A stretch of 64,000 nt of DNA from the NCBI RefSeq assembly GCF_003173735.1, contig NZ_CP029551.1, forward strand, positions 4,975,001 to 5,039,000. Direction: 5' to 3'. Every line of letters begins with the position of its first letter. Position 1 is the stretch's first letter. The DNA comes from Methylobacterium radiodurans. GTDB lineage: Bacteria > Pseudomonadota > Alphaproteobacteria > Rhizobiales > Beijerinckiaceae. The position numbers and the translations under genes were made by a program. Under the pieces are notes generated by a model. That model saw only the letters and a program-made list of their open reading frames with translations, had not been told where the DNA came from and did not search any database. Positions 1 through 12,585 of the stretch are shown piece after piece.

Positions 1-3408
<3,408 letters not shown>

Positions 3409-3560
3409 GCTGCGCGAACACCGCCTGCGGTACCTCCGTCCGAGATATCGCAGGCTCCACAGCCCGTGATCCACCCCCTGTGTCCCGCGCGCGCTTGACC
3501 CGACAAGCGGAGCCGTTTCAATGCGCCTTCCCGAGGGCGCGTGACGGAGTGGCGACGAGG

Positions 3561-4001
3561 ATGCGACGGCTCGCAGGCGCGCTCGTCCTGGCGCTCACTC
3601 TCGGGGGCTGCACGGGCTTCGCCTACATCTCGAAGACCTATGTCAGCCTCACCCCGCAGGTGGTGACGATCGGCTGCAAGGACCCTTACGAGGTCTACGA
3701 CCAGCGCCAGACCCGCAGCATGCTGGTCGTCTCCAACACCCTGCGGGAGGTGACCGGCTGCAGCGTCGGCGAGGCCTTCCGTGGGCGCGATCCGGCCGAG
3801 ACGCGGGTCGAGCGCTTCCGGCTCGCGGCCCGCACCTATCTGGATGAGACCGTGCGGGAGGATTGCAGGATCGTCGGCGAGCGGGTCTTCAACGACCTGC
3901 AGACCGAGTTCCGCTACACCTGCGCCGCGCCGATCGAGCCGCGCGGCACCACGGTGCCGCGGCTGCCGGGCAGGATCAATCCGGGACTCGGGCCGCGCTG
4001 A
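3561..4001 (+). CDS. Small putative lipoprotein of unknown function
   Basis: Encodes 146 residues. The N-terminus is a short signal peptide (MRRLAGALVLALTLGGC) with a lipobox-like LGGC, so the mature protein probably starts at the Cys and is lipid-anchored in the envelope. The remainder has several Cys residues (CKDPYE, TGCSV, EDCRI, YTCAA) that could form disulfides in the periplasm, and no domain I recognise. The ATG at 3561 fits the signal peptide best; an in-frame GTG at 3549 is an alternative. It follows metH by about 150 bases with no sign of coupling. Function is unknown; the lipoprotein call rests only on the N-terminal motif. Confidence 0.65.
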   Translation: MRRLAGALVLALTLGGCTGFAYISKTYVSLTPQVVTIGCKDPYEVYDQRQTRSMLVVSNTLREVTGCSVGEAFRGRDPAETRVERFRLAARTYLDETVREDCRIVGERVFNDLQTEFRYTCAAPIEPRGTTVPRLPGRINPGLGPR

Positions 4002-4004
4002 GGC

Positions 4005-4232
4005 CTAATCCCGCTCCGGCGGCGGCGTGAAGGTCCGCTCCGCCGCGTCGCCCGCGGCGGCGAGCAGCGCCCGGGCGAAGGCGCGGGCCTCGGACCGGTC
4101 GAGGGTGATGATCGCGGTCGCCGGCGCGCCGCCGAGATCGGCGAGCCCGAGTTCGAGCCGCACGCCGTCGGCGACCGGCGTGGCGGCGAGGCTCCAGCCG
4201 CCCGTCTCTCTGCCCTGACCCGGCATCCGCAT
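4005..4232 (-). CDS. Small hypothetical protein
   Basis: A 75-residue reading frame with a composition like real coding sequence: alternating hydrophobic and polar residues (LELGLADLGGAPATAIITLDRSEARAFARALLAAA) suggest a small beta-strand plus helix fold. It ends three bases from the convergent stop of the preceding lipoprotein gene. No signal peptide, membrane segment or known motif is visible. The ATG at 4232 is the only sensible start. It could be a small cytoplasmic protein conserved in methylobacteria; I cannot assign a role, and it might be spurious. Confidence 0.4.
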   Translation of the reverse strand: MRMPGQGRETGGWSLAATPVADGVRLELGLADLGGAPATAIITLDRSEARAFARALLAAAGDAAERTFTPPPERD

Positions 4233-4440
4233 CTTCCCGTCCCGGACACGCCCGCCCCCGCGGCAGGTCCGTCCGCCTCAATGGCCGATCGAATCCCGCC
4301 TGACCAGAGGCCCGGGCGATTGACCTGCGGCGCCCGCGGTGCTTCTCCCGCCCGAGGCGCGGCCCCGCTCGGCGCTCGCACAAGAACAGCCCCGAGCAGC
4401 GCCCGAAGAAACGCCCCGACAACAGCGCAAGGGAAAGACC

Positions 4441-4980
4441 ATGTCCGAGATCTGGTTCCGCACCGGCGAGGCCACCGTGCTCGCCGCCGAGGGGCAGTAC
4501 ACAGACGCGATGCCCGAGGTGCTGATCGGTTCGGTCCGCGGCCCGGTGGGCCAGGCCTTCGCGTCGATGATGGGTCAGGTGCAGGGCCACACCCGCATGT
4601 TCGTGGTGCGCGACCTCAACCAGCTGGTGCGCCCGGCCACCATGATGACCACCAAGGTCACCATCCACACGGCCGAGTACGCCGAACTGCTCGGCGGCGT
4701 CGTCCAGGCGGCGACCGGCGACGCCATCATCGACTGCATCATCGAGGGCATCCTTCCCCAGGACGGGCTCGACGAGCTCTGCATGATCATCATGATCTGG
4801 CTGGACGAGCGCTGCGCCGCTCACGAGGATCTCGACCGCAAGGACCTCTACCGCACCAACTACGAGGCCACGAAGCTCGCCATCGGCCGCGCGATGAAGG
4901 GCGAGCCGACCGTCGAGGAGCTGATCGCCAACCGCAAGACGGTGAAGCACTACGCGCTGGAAGACGTGATCGACTACTGA
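4441..4980 (+). CDS. Formaldehyde-activating enzyme (Fae) homologue lacking the catalytic His
   Basis: A 179-residue protein matching the Fae family end to end (Fae is about 170 residues). Recognisable family segments are VLIGSVRGPVGQAF near the N-terminus, PATMMTTKVTI in the middle and YRTNYEATKLAIGRAMKGEP near the C-terminus. Fae condenses formaldehyde with tetrahydromethanopterin in methylotrophs. In authentic Fae the segment before the LIIG strand reads A-H-I-D and its His is the catalytic acid; here it reads A-M-P-E, so that His is replaced by Met. This therefore resembles the divergent Fae paralogues of methylobacteria rather than the main enzyme, and may sense or bind formaldehyde or pterin instead of catalysing. 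A purine-rich AAGGGAAAG lies upstream of the ATG. It stands alone between convergent neighbours. Confidence 0.85.
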   Translation: MSEIWFRTGEATVLAAEGQYTDAMPEVLIGSVRGPVGQAFASMMGQVQGHTRMFVVRDLNQLVRPATMMTTKVTIHTAEYAELLGGVVQAATGDAIIDCIIEGILPQDGLDELCMIIMIWLDERCAAHEDLDRKDLYRTNYEATKLAIGRAMKGEPTVEELIANRKTVKHYALEDVIDY

Positions 4981-5010
4981 TCGCCGCGGGACGCGCTCGA
5001 CCGGCGCGTC

Positions 5011-5463
5011 TCACCCCGGCGGGATGCGCCCGACCGAGCAGAGCGTGCGGAAGCTGCTACCCCCCGGATCGGTGTAGCAGCTCGCCGACCAGCCGTTCTG
5101 CTGGATGAAGGACTTGCGCCGCTCGGCGAGCGAGGCGGCGTGCGCCCGGGCGATGATTCGGGCGACGGTCGCGGCCGGTTCGCCGACCAGGATCTGCGAG
5201 GCGACCGCGAGATCGTTGAAGAACGCCGGCGAGGGCTGAGCCTCGGCGGAACTCGCCTGCACGATCGGCTCGGCCCGGCAGGTCACGTCGACCTTGATCG
5301 CGCCCGGCATACGGATGTCGATGCTGGGGCCGGAGCGCCGGCCGACCTTGCCGCCGATCGACTCGGCGATCTGGCGGGCGAGACCGTCGCACTCGTCCGC
5401 GCGGGCGGCGCCAGTGATGAGGAGGAGGCAGGCGAGGGCGAGGCGCAGCATGGACCTAGGCAT
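5011..5463 (-). CDS. Putative secreted protein, unknown function
   Basis: About 150 residues beginning with a clear signal peptide (MLRLALACLLLITGAARA, cleavage probably after ARA). The mature part contains Cys residues (DECDG, VTCRAE, SCYTDPG, TLCSVG) that could form disulfides, consistent with a periplasmic location. No catalytic motif or known domain is evident. Two ATGs, at 5463 and 5451, both keep the signal peptide; I take the outer one, with low certainty. It converges on the Fae homologue with only 30 bases between the stops. Confidence 0.6.
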   Translation of the reverse strand: MPRSMLRLALACLLLITGAARADECDGLARQIAESIGGKVGRRSGPSIDIRMPGAIKVDVTCRAEPIVQASSAEAQPSPAFFNDLAVASQILVGEPAATVARIIARAHAASLAERRKSFIQQNGWSASCYTDPGGSSFRTLCSVGRIPPG

Positions 5464-5551
5464 GAAGCAGGGCCGCCGCACTGTCGAGCCTCCGCGCAGG
5501 CTTTCCCTCCAGTAGGCAGCGGGGCAGAGTCCGAGGTCACCGGAGCGTCCC

Positions 5552-5896
5552 ATGCCCCCTGCCCCTGCCAACCTTCTCGCCGGCCTGCCCCCCAGCCTGC
5601 CCGAGGAGATGCTCTCCGAGATCCTGTCCCGGCCGGACCTGCGGATCGAGCGGATCGTCTCGACGGGTCACGCCAGCCCTCCGGGCTTCTGGTACGACCA
5701 GCCGTGGGACGAGTGGGTGCTGGTTCTCGCGGGCGCCGCCCGCCTGCGCCTCGCCGACGAGGCGGAGGACCGTGCCCTCACGCCGGGCGATCATGTTCTG
5801 CTGCCGGCAGGCACCCGCCACCGGGTCGCGTGGACCAGCCCGGACGAGCCGACCGTGTGGCTGGCCGTGCACTGCCCCCCGCGGCGGGACGGCTGA
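5552..5896 (+). CDS. Cupin-fold protein
   Basis: A 114-residue single-domain cupin. The second cupin motif is visible as LTPGDHVLLPAGTRHRVAW with the conserved G-D-x-x-x-x-P-x-x-x-x-H pattern. The first motif is degenerate (WYDQPWDEWVLVLAGAARLRL), with the usual metal-binding HxH replaced by YDQPWDE. It may therefore bind metal weakly or differently, or act as a small-molecule binding protein. It is a small cytoplasmic protein, without a signal peptide, divergent from the preceding gene and convergent with dnaE2. The substrate is unknown. Confidence 0.8.
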   Translation: MPPAPANLLAGLPPSLPEEMLSEILSRPDLRIERIVSTGHASPPGFWYDQPWDEWVLVLAGAARLRLADEAEDRALTPGDHVLLPAGTRHRVAWTSPDEPTVWLAVHCPPRRDG

Positions 5897-5944
5897 CGCA
5901 GCCCCGTCCCTGCACGAGGGGGAGGATACCCAGCCTTCGTGCGA

Positions 5945-8900
5945 TCAGTGGAAGTCGCGGCTGCGGAAGACCCGCCGGTCGACGTCCGCGCTGAAATCGT
6001 TCGTCTCCGGGTCGAGGCGCAGGCCGCCGTCGCGTAGCTGCCGCAGCTCGCCGGTGAGATCGCGAAACCGCTCCGAGATCAGGTGGACCACAGCGCCCGC
6101 CCGCTGCACCCGGCCCTGCACGGCCAGGAACCGGGCATTCATCGCGACGTGGCGGTTCGCCTCGAAGACCGACTTCCAGACGATGACGTTGGCGATGCCG
6201 GTCTCGTCCTCCAGGGTCAGGAACACCACGCCCTTGGCGGTGCCCGGCCGCTGCCGCGTCAGGACGAGGCCCGCCACGCTGAGGCGGGCGTTCAGGGGCA
6301 GCCCCGGATCGAGATGGTCGCGGGCCGGCACGACGCCGATCCGGGCGAGCCGCGTGCGGAAGAAGGCGACCGGGTGCCCCTGCAGCGAGAGACCGGTCGC
6401 GGTGTAGTCCTCCGCGACCGCCTCGGAGGGCGGCATCGCGGGCAGATCGACGGCCGGCTCGTGGCGGAACAGGCCGTCGTCGGCGTGGAGGGCGAAGAGC
6501 GGCAGGGGCGCTTCCAGCAGATGCGCGCGCCGCTCCTCCGCCTCCGGCGCGCGGCGGGCCCCTCCCCCGTCGAGGGTGCGCACGGCCCAGAGCGCGCCGC
6601 GCCGGTCGAGGCCGAGCGAGCGGAAGGCGTCGGCCTCCGCGAGCCGTTCGAGAACGGCCCGGGGCAGGCCCAGCGCCGCCTGCAGCCCCTCGATGCTGGC
6701 GTAGCCGTTGGCCCGGAGGTCCACGAGGCGCCGTAGCGCGGCCTCCGGCAGGCCGCTGACGAGGCGAAAGCCCAGGCGCACCGCGAGCCGCCGCGCGGTG
6801 CCGGGCGGCGTGGCTTCGGCGGCGGGCTCCAGGGTGCAGTCCCAGGCGCTGGCGTTGACATCGATACCCCGCACCTCGACGCCGTGGGCGCGGGCGTCGC
6901 GCACGAGCTGGGCCGGCCGGTAGAAGCCCATCGGCTGCGCGTTCAGGATCGCGGCCAGGAACACGTCGGGGTGCCGGCACTTCAGCCAGGCCGAGGCGTA
7001 GACGAGGAGCGCGAAGCTCGCCGCGTGGCTCTCCGGGAAGCCGTAGGTCGAGAAGCCCTTGATCTGCTTGAAGCAGCGTTCCGCGAAGTCGCGCGCGTAG
7101 CCGCGGGCCGTCATGCCGCCGACGAATTTCTGCTCGTAGCCTCCGATCGTTCCGACATGCCGGAAGGTCGCCATGGCGCGCCGCAGGCCGTCCGCCTCGG
7201 CCGGCGTGAAGCCCGCCGCCGTGATGGCGATCTGCATGGCGTGCTCCTGAAAGAGCGGCACGCCGTAGGTCCGCTGTAGCAGGGCGCGGAGCTCGTCCTT
7301 CGGCCCGTGGTCCGGATGAGGCGCCGGGTAGGTGGCGGGCTCCTCGCCGGTGCGGCGGCGCAGGTAGGGATGGACCATGTCGCCCTGGATCGGGCCCGGC
7401 CGCACGATCGCGACCTGCACCACGAGGTCGTAGAACTCCCTGGGCCGCAGGCGCGGCAGCATCGCCATCTGGGCCCGGCTCTCGACCTGGAACACGCCGA
7501 CCGAATCGGCCCGGGCCAGCATGGCGTAGACGTCCGCCTCCTCTGCCGGCAGGTCGGCCAGGGTCTCGTAACGGAGGCCGTAATCCTCCTCCAGGAAGGC
7601 GAGGCCGCGCCGCAGGCAGCTCAGCATGCCGAGCGCCAGCACGTCGACCTTCATCAGGCCGACCACGTCGATGTCGTCCTTGTCCCACTCGATGAAGGTG
7701 CGCCCCGGCATCGCGGCGTTGCCGACCGGCACGGTCTCGTCGAGGCGTTCCCGGGTCAGCACGAAGCCGCCGACATGCTGGGACAGGTGGCGCGGGAAGC
7801 CGACCAGAGCGGTCGCGAGATCGACCGCCTGCCGGATCGCGGGGTTCCTCGGGTCGAAGCCGGCCTGCGCGATGTGGGCGTCCGGCAGGTCCTTGCCCCA
7901 GGAGCCCCAGACCGTGTCGGCGAGGGACGCGGCCACGTCCTCGGAGAGGCCCAGCACCTTGCCGACCTCGCGGATCGCCGAGCGGGGACGGTAGTGGATC
8001 ACGGTCGCGCAGATCGCGGCGCGCTCCCGGCCATACTTCCCGTAGAGGTACTGGATCACCTCCTCGCGGCGCTCGTGCTCGAAATCGACGTCGATGTCGG
8101 GCGGCTCGTCCCGGTTCTCGGAGATGAAGCGGGCAAACAGCAGCCGGATCTTGGTCGGATCGACCGCGGTGATGCCGAGGCAGTAGCAGACGGCGGAGTT
8201 GGCCGCCGAGCCCCGCCCCTGGCAGAGGATGCCCCGCGAGCGGGCGAACTCCACTACGTCGAAAAGGGTGAGGAAGTAGCGGGCGTAGCCCATCTTCGCG
8301 ATGAGCCCGAGTTCCGCGCGCAAAGTTGACGCGACCGGGTTCGGCACGCCCTCCGGATAGCGCCAGCGCGCCCGCTCGAAGGTCTTCGCCTCCAGGTAGG
8401 CCTGCGCCGTCCAGCCGGGCGGCACGGGCTCGTCCGGGTACTCGTAGGCGAGGTCGCCGAGCGAGAAGCTGCAGGACTCGGCGATCTCGACCGTGCGGGC
8501 CAGCGCTTCCGGATGGTCGGCGAAGAGCCGGGCCATCGCGTCGCCCGGCTTCAGGTGGCGCTCGGCGTTCGCTTCCATCCGGTAGCCGGCCTCGGCCAGG
8601 GTGCAGCCTTCCCGGATGCAGGAGACCACGTCCTGCAGCGGGCGCCGGTCCGGGTGGTGGTAGAGCGCGTCCGAGACCGCGACGAGCGGTGCGCCGAGCC
8701 GATCGCCGATCTGGGCCAAGCGCCCGAGCCGGGCGCGCTCGTCGCCGCGTCGCCGGTGGCTGCCGGCCAGATAGGTCCGGCCGGGCGCCGCCGCGGCGAG
8801 GCGGGCGAGGTGTGCTATGAAGTCCTCCGGCGGCTCGATCCCGCCCTCGGGCGGCAGCGCGATCAGGATCTGGCCCGCGCACGCGTCCAGCATCTCCTCG

Positions 8901-9265
8901 AAGCCGAAGCGGCACGCACCCTTGGTCGCGCGCCGGTTGCCGGCCGAGAGCAGGCGGCAGAGCCGGCCGTAGGCCGCCCGGTCCATCGGGTAGGCGATCG
9001 CCTCGAAGCCCTCCTCTGTGACGAGGCGAACGCCCGGCAGGAAGCGGATTTTCCAGGTCTCGGGATCGCCGGGCTTTCGCGGGCCCCCGGGCTTCACCCG
9101 CGCCGCCGCGTAGGCGCGCACCAGCCCGGCCGTGGTGTTGCGGTCGGCGATGCCGATGGCGTCGAGCCCGTAGGCCAGCGCCTGCTCCACGTATTCCTGC
9201 GGATGCGAGGCGCCGCGTAGGAAGGAGAAGTTGGTCTGGACGGCGAGTTCCGCGTACCCCGTCAC
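5945..9265 (-). CDS. dnaE2: Error-prone DNA polymerase III alpha subunit, DnaE2/ImuC
   Basis: A 1,106-residue C-family DNA polymerase used in damage-induced mutagenesis. The N-terminus ([23 protein letters not shown]) is the DnaE2-type PHP domain. The catalytic centre shows the palm aspartates in [20 protein letters not shown], followed by the [21 protein letters not shown] finger segment and a C-terminal OB-fold region ([18 protein letters not shown]). The length fits DnaE2 (about 1,050-1,100) and is shorter than replicative DnaE. Translation starts with GTG. Its usual partners imuA and imuB are not next to it: upstream is dksA and downstream a cupin. No LexA box was found by eye in the 22-base gap to dksA. 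Confidence 0.95.
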   Translation of the reverse strand: MTGYAELAVQTNFSFLRGASHPQEYVEQALAYGLDAIGIADRNTTAGLVRAYAAARVKPGGPRKPGDPETWKIRFLPGVRLVTEEGFEAIAYPMDRAAYGRLCRLLSAGNRRATKGACRFGFEEMLDACAGQILIALPPEGGIEPPEDFIAHLARLAAAAPGRTYLAGSHRRRGDERARLGRLAQIGDRLGAPLVAVSDALYHHPDRRPLQDVVSCIREGCTLAEAGYRMEANAERHLKPGDAMARLFADHPEALARTVEIAESCSFSLGDLAYEYPDEPVPPGWTAQAYLEAKTFERARWRYPEGVPNPVASTLRAELGLIAKMGYARYFLTLFDVVEFARSRGILCQGRGSAANSAVCYCLGITAVDPTKIRLLFARFISENRDEPPDIDVDFEHERREEVIQYLYGKYGRERAAICATVIHYRPRSAIREVGKVLGLSEDVAASLADTVWGSWGKDLPDAHIAQAGFDPRNPAIRQAVDLATALVGFPRHLSQHVGGFVLTRERLDETVPVGNAAMPGRTFIEWDKDDIDVVGLMKVDVLALGMLSCLRRGLAFLEEDYGLRYETLADLPAEEADVYAMLARADSVGVFQVESRAQMAMLPRLRPREFYDLVVQVAIVRPGPIQGDMVHPYLRRRTGEEPATYPAPHPDHGPKDELRALLQRTYGVPLFQEHAMQIAITAAGFTPAEADGLRRAMATFRHVGTIGGYEQKFVGGMTARGYARDFAERCFKQIKGFSTYGFPESHAASFALLVYASAWLKCRHPDVFLAAILNAQPMGFYRPAQLVRDARAHGVEVRGIDVNASAWDCTLEPAAEATPPGTARRLAVRLGFRLVSGLPEAALRRLVDLRANGYASIEGLQAALGLPRAVLERLAEADAFRSLGLDRRGALWAVRTLDGGGARRAPEAEERRAHLLEAPLPLFALHADDGLFRHEPAVDLPAMPPSEAVAEDYTATGLSLQGHPVAFFRTRLARIGVVPARDHLDPGLPLNARLSVAGLVLTRQRPGTAKGVVFLTLEDETGIANVIVWKSVFEANRHVAMNARFLAVQGRVQRAGAVVHLISERFRDLTGELRQLRDGGLRLDPETNDFSADVDRRVFRSRDFH

Positions 9266-9287
9266 GCCCGCCCCTCCGGGATCCCGG

Positions 9288-9707
9288 TCAGTCGTCGCGG
9301 TAGACCCGCTCGCGGCGCTCGTGGCGCTCCTGCGCCTCCAGCGACAGGGTGGCGATGGGCCGCGCGTCGAGGCGCTTCAGGGAGATCGGCTCGCCTGTCT
9401 CCTCGCAGTAGCCGTAGGAGCCGTCCTCGATCCGGGCGAGCGCGGCGTCAATCTTGCCGGTGAGTTTGCGCTGACGGTCGCGGGCGCGCAACTCGATCGC
9501 CCGGTCGGTCTCGGAAGAGGCACGGTCGGCGATGTCGGGGTGGTTCTCGTTCTCGCTCTGGAGGGCGGCCAGCGTGTCCTGCGCCTCGCGCAGGATGTCG
9601 CTTTTCCAGCTCAGAAGCTTGCGCCGGAAATACTCGCGCTGCCGGTCATTCATGAAGGGCTCGTCGTCGGACGGGGCGTAGCCGTCCTCCAGCGTTACCT
9701 TCGCCAT
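9288..9707 (-). CDS. dksA: DksA-type RNA polymerase-binding transcription factor with one zinc-finger Cys
   Basis: A 139-residue DksA/TraR-family protein that binds the RNA polymerase secondary channel and works with ppGpp on stringent control. The coiled-coil tip region ([20 protein letters not shown]) and the C-terminal finger ([33 protein letters not shown]) are clear. Of the four Cys that hold zinc in E. coli DksA only the first remains; the others are Thr, Ser and Ala. This is typical of alphaproteobacterial DksA and does not suggest decay. It lies 22 bases upstream of dnaE2 on the same strand, so the two may be cotranscribed. Confidence 0.92.
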   Translation of the reverse strand: MAKVTLEDGYAPSDDEPFMNDRQREYFRRKLLSWKSDILREAQDTLAALQSENENHPDIADRASSETDRAIELRARDRQRKLTGKIDAALARIEDGSYGYCEETGEPISLKRLDARPIATLSLEAQERHERRERVYRDD

Positions 9708-9857
9708 GTCTCGCCCTCACATTCTGCGTGCAGCCTGCCGGCGGCGATGTCCCGTGCCGTATAGTCGAGGCGCTTTGCTGCTACAACGGAGGCCAACGCA
9801 AGGTTCGGACCCGGATGTCACGGGCCCGCGCGGCTGCGGCTTCGCGGCCACGGTCCA

Positions 9858-10880
9858 CTACTCCTTCGGGGCGCGCAGACGGAGGATCGCGGCGGCGATG
9901 TCCTCCGCGACGCGGCGGGCGAGCGGGTGGCGGTAATGCGTCCGGTCGAAGAACAGGGCCGGGTCGCGCGCCGTCTCGCCGTCCCGGCGCCAATCGAGGA
10001 GGGCACTGCGGGGATGCGTCGCCAGCGCCTGCCCGATCGCCGCCGCGCAGGCGGCTTCCGCGGCGGCACGGGGGGTGCCGGGGCGCGGCAGGCCGGCGTG
10101 GTAGACCGGCGGTTGCACGGCGACGACCGCTGTCTCCGCCGGCACCTGGGCGAGAGCCGCCCGCAGGCGCTCGGCCGCCGGGAAGGGACCGGCCTTGCGG
10201 GGATCGGGCGTGTCCGGCACCGGCGCCTCGCGGGTCGCCTCCCATTTCGGGTCGCGGCCGAAGCCGAGGTTGAGGTAGTCCGGCTCGTAGTCCCACCAGC
10301 CATCCGCACGGGCGAGCGGGCGCCGCGTCTTCACGAGCCAGCCGATCCGGCCGACGACCTCCTGGGCGACGGCGTAGCGCATCAGGCCGCGCAGGTAGCC
10401 CGGCAGGTCGCGGGCGAACAGCCAGAACGGGAAGGGCTTGTCGTTGGCGAGCGCCGGGTCGTCGGTGCACCAGAAGTCGTCCGGGGCCAGCACGATGGCG
10501 GCGGGCGCCGGGTGGTGGCGCAGGAACCAGTCGAGGACGCTGAGCTGCTCGCCGGGGCCCGTGGCGGGGATTGCGAGTTGCACGAAGGGGATGTGGGTGA
10601 GCGCGGAGAGCCGCGCCGGCTCGATCAGCTGGATGTGCGAGTTGCCGATGATGGCGCCCGAGAAGGCGGCGTCGCGCCCGCGGACGGCCGCGGCGGTGCG
10701 CGGTCCCTGCGGCCGGACCGCGCCGACCGAGAACAGCCTCGAGCGCCCGCTGTCGTAGGGATCGACCGCGAAGGCGAGCGCCAGATAGCCGAGCGCCAGC
10801 GCGGCGGCCGTGCCGACGAGGAGCCGGGCGAAGCCGCGCCACGCGTCCCCGCTCCGCTCTTGAGTTTCGCGCGCGGGCAT
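9858..10880 (-). CDS. Membrane-anchored SGNH/AlgX-like partner of an MBOAT acyltransferase
   Basis: About 340 residues. A single N-terminal membrane segment (LLVGTAAALALGYLALAFAV) is followed by a periplasmic domain. GAIIGNSHIQLIEP resembles the SGNH motif with the Ser in a GNSH context, and FFDRTHYRHPLARRVAEDI near the C-terminus holds an Asp-x-x-His pair, as in SGNH/GDSL hydrolases that act with AlgI-type MBOAT proteins. The ATG at 10880 lies four bases after the MBOAT stop, so the pair forms a two-gene operon. It probably completes O-acetylation or another acyl transfer to an exported glycan; the substrate is unknown. An upstream in-frame ATG at 10919 would overlap the MBOAT gene and is less likely. 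Confidence 0.75.
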   Translation of the reverse strand: MPARETQERSGDAWRGFARLLVGTAAALALGYLALAFAVDPYDSGRSRLFSVGAVRPQGPRTAAAVRGRDAAFSGAIIGNSHIQLIEPARLSALTHIPFVQLAIPATGPGEQLSVLDWFLRHHPAPAAIVLAPDDFWCTDDPALANDKPFPFWLFARDLPGYLRGLMRYAVAQEVVGRIGWLVKTRRPLARADGWWDYEPDYLNLGFGRDPKWEATREAPVPDTPDPRKAGPFPAAERLRAALAQVPAETAVVAVQPPVYHAGLPRPGTPRAAAEAACAAAIGQALATHPRSALLDWRRDGETARDPALFFDRTHYRHPLARRVAEDIAAAILRLRAPKE

Positions 10881-10884
10881 CGGC

Positions 10885-12258
10885 TCAGAACTGGAAGTAG
10901 ATGAACTCGTAGTTCGCATCGTCCCCGATCTTCAGGAGCACGACCACGAACAGGAGTCCGAACAGGATGGCGAGCCCGCGCCGGGGCGGCAGGCGGTGGA
11001 CCGCGGCCCAGGCGGTCGGTCCGACGAGCGCGACGAGCGCCGCCGGCAGGAGGGCGCGCCACTTGAAGCCGGAGCCGAACTCGGTGAGGCCGAAGAGCCC
11101 CTTGTAGATCGCGAGCGCCGCCTCGAAGCTGGTCGCGCGGAACAAGACCCAGGTCAGTACCACGAAGAGACCGGTCAGCACCCATCCGACAGGGGCCGGC
11201 ATCGGCAGGCCGGTCCGGCGCCAGAGCACGCCCGCGCCGAGGCCCGCCCCGTGCAGCGCGCCCCAGACCACGAAGGTGAGCCCGGCCCCGTGCCAGAGCC
11301 CGCCGAGCGTCATGGTGGCGAGGAGCGCCAGGAGCTGAAGGCCAAGGCCCCGGCGGTTGCCGCCGAAGCCGATGTAGAGGTAGTCGCGCAGGAAGCGCGA
11401 CAGGGTCATGTGCCAGCGCCGCCAGAAATCCTGCAGGCTGGTCGCCCGGTAGGGCACGTCGAAGTTCTGCGGCAGCACCACGCCGAACAGCAGCGCGATG
11501 CCGAGGGCCATGTCGGTGTAGCCCGAGAAGTCGAAGTAGATCTGGAAGGTGAAGCCGAGGGTCGCCTGCCACGCCTCGGCCGCCGTCACGGCCTTGCCGG
11601 CCGCGGCCGCCTGGAAGACCGGGTTGACGTAGGCCGCCAGCGGATCGCCCAGGAACACCTTCTTGGCGAGGCCGACAGTCAGCAGCATCAGCCCGCGCCC
11701 GACCCGCTCGGCCGCGTCCGGGCGGTCGTAGGGCCGCTCGTCGAACTGGTGCATGATCTCGCTCCAGCGCACGAGCGGGCCGGCGAGAACCTGCGGGAAG
11801 AAGGCGATATAGAGCGCGTACTTGGTCAGCCCGAAGCCCGGCGCACGGCCGGCCCTCAGGTCGGTCAGGTACATGATGTGGTGGAAGGTGAAGAACGAGA
11901 TGCCGAGCGGCAGGACCCAGCCGGGCCGGGCGAGATCGACGCCCGGGATCAGGTCGGCGAGGTCGGTGAGGAAGTCCAGATACTTGAAGAGCGCCAGCAC
12001 CGCGAGGTTGAGGGCGATCGCCAGCGGGATCAGCCAGGGGCCGGGCGCGCGCAGGTAGAGGCGCGACACCCACCAGTTCAGCAGCACCGAGGCCGCGAGC
12101 AGGGGCACGAAGCGCGGGTCCCACCAGCCGTAGAAGACGAAGGAGAGCCCGACGAGCAGGCCCAAACGCCAATCCGGCCGGACGCGCTCGGTCAGCGCGT
12201 GGAGCGCCAGGGCGGCCGGCAGGAAGGCGAGAAGGAAGACGAAGGAGTTGAACAGCAT
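10885..12258 (-). CDS. MBOAT-family O-acyltransferase, AlgI-like
   Basis: A polytopic inner-membrane protein of about 457 residues with ten or more hydrophobic segments. The MBOAT core motifs are present: YIAFFPQVLAGPLVRWSEI, FQIYFDFSGYTDMALGIALLFG, SLQDFWRRWHMTLSRFLRDYLYIGFGGNRRG, and the catalytic His in LGGLWHGAGLTFVVWGALHG. AlgI-type members move acyl groups across the membrane for O-acetylation of exopolysaccharide. The ATG at 12258 (MLFNSFVFLL) places the first membrane helix at the N-terminus, as is usual for the family. It is followed four bases later by a SGNH-like partner. No polysaccharide biosynthesis genes are adjacent, so the acceptor is unknown. Confidence 0.92.
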   Translation of the reverse strand: MLFNSFVFLLAFLPAALALHALTERVRPDWRLGLLVGLSFVFYGWWDPRFVPLLAASVLLNWWVSRLYLRAPGPWLIPLAIALNLAVLALFKYLDFLTDLADLIPGVDLARPGWVLPLGISFFTFHHIMYLTDLRAGRAPGFGLTKYALYIAFFPQVLAGPLVRWSEIMHQFDERPYDRPDAAERVGRGLMLLTVGLAKKVFLGDPLAAYVNPVFQAAAAGKAVTAAEAWQATLGFTFQIYFDFSGYTDMALGIALLFGVVLPQNFDVPYRATSLQDFWRRWHMTLSRFLRDYLYIGFGGNRRGLGLQLLALLATMTLGGLWHGAGLTFVVWGALHGAGLGAGVLWRRTGLPMPAPVGWVLTGLFVVLTWVLFRATSFEAALAIYKGLFGLTEFGSGFKWRALLPAALVALVGPTAWAAVHRLPPRRGLAILFGLLFVVVLLKIGDDANYEFIYFQF

Positions 12259-12585
12259 CGGCCGTCGAACCGGCCGCACCGCCGGAGGGAGTCGGATCGC
12301 GGTCGGGCCCGCGGGATCGGGCCGCTCGCCGCGGCCTTGTCGGGGATCGGGGACGGGGCGTCAATCGGGGCCGTGCCGCGCCCTTGATCCTCCGACGCCG
12401 GCCCTGCTAGGCTCGTCGCATCGACCGAGTGGCAACTAGGGTTCCGGGCGCAAGGCACCTTCGGGCGCGCCGCTGGACCGAGCGTTGCAGAGACCGCGGG
12501 CGTTCCGCGGCTGCACCCAAGGGACAAAAGCCCAGGGGCGGAGACGTCGAGATCACCGGCGCTGCGGCGCTCTCGGGAGATCTCC
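12259..12585. other. Intergenic region, 327 bases
   Basis: A divergent spacer between the MBOAT gene and the EamA transporter. It should hold promoters for both. I see no convincing small gene, hairpin or repeat; the reading frames that cross it look like shadows. Confidence 0.5.

Noticed and set aside
5778..8915. Very long alternative frame within dnaE2
   Set aside because: Composition is Arg/Pro/Gly-rich and featureless; the correct frame shows all polymerase motifs.
9288..9707. Decayed DksA because three zinc Cys are missing
   Set aside because: Single-Cys DksA is normal in alphaproteobacteria and all other features are intact.
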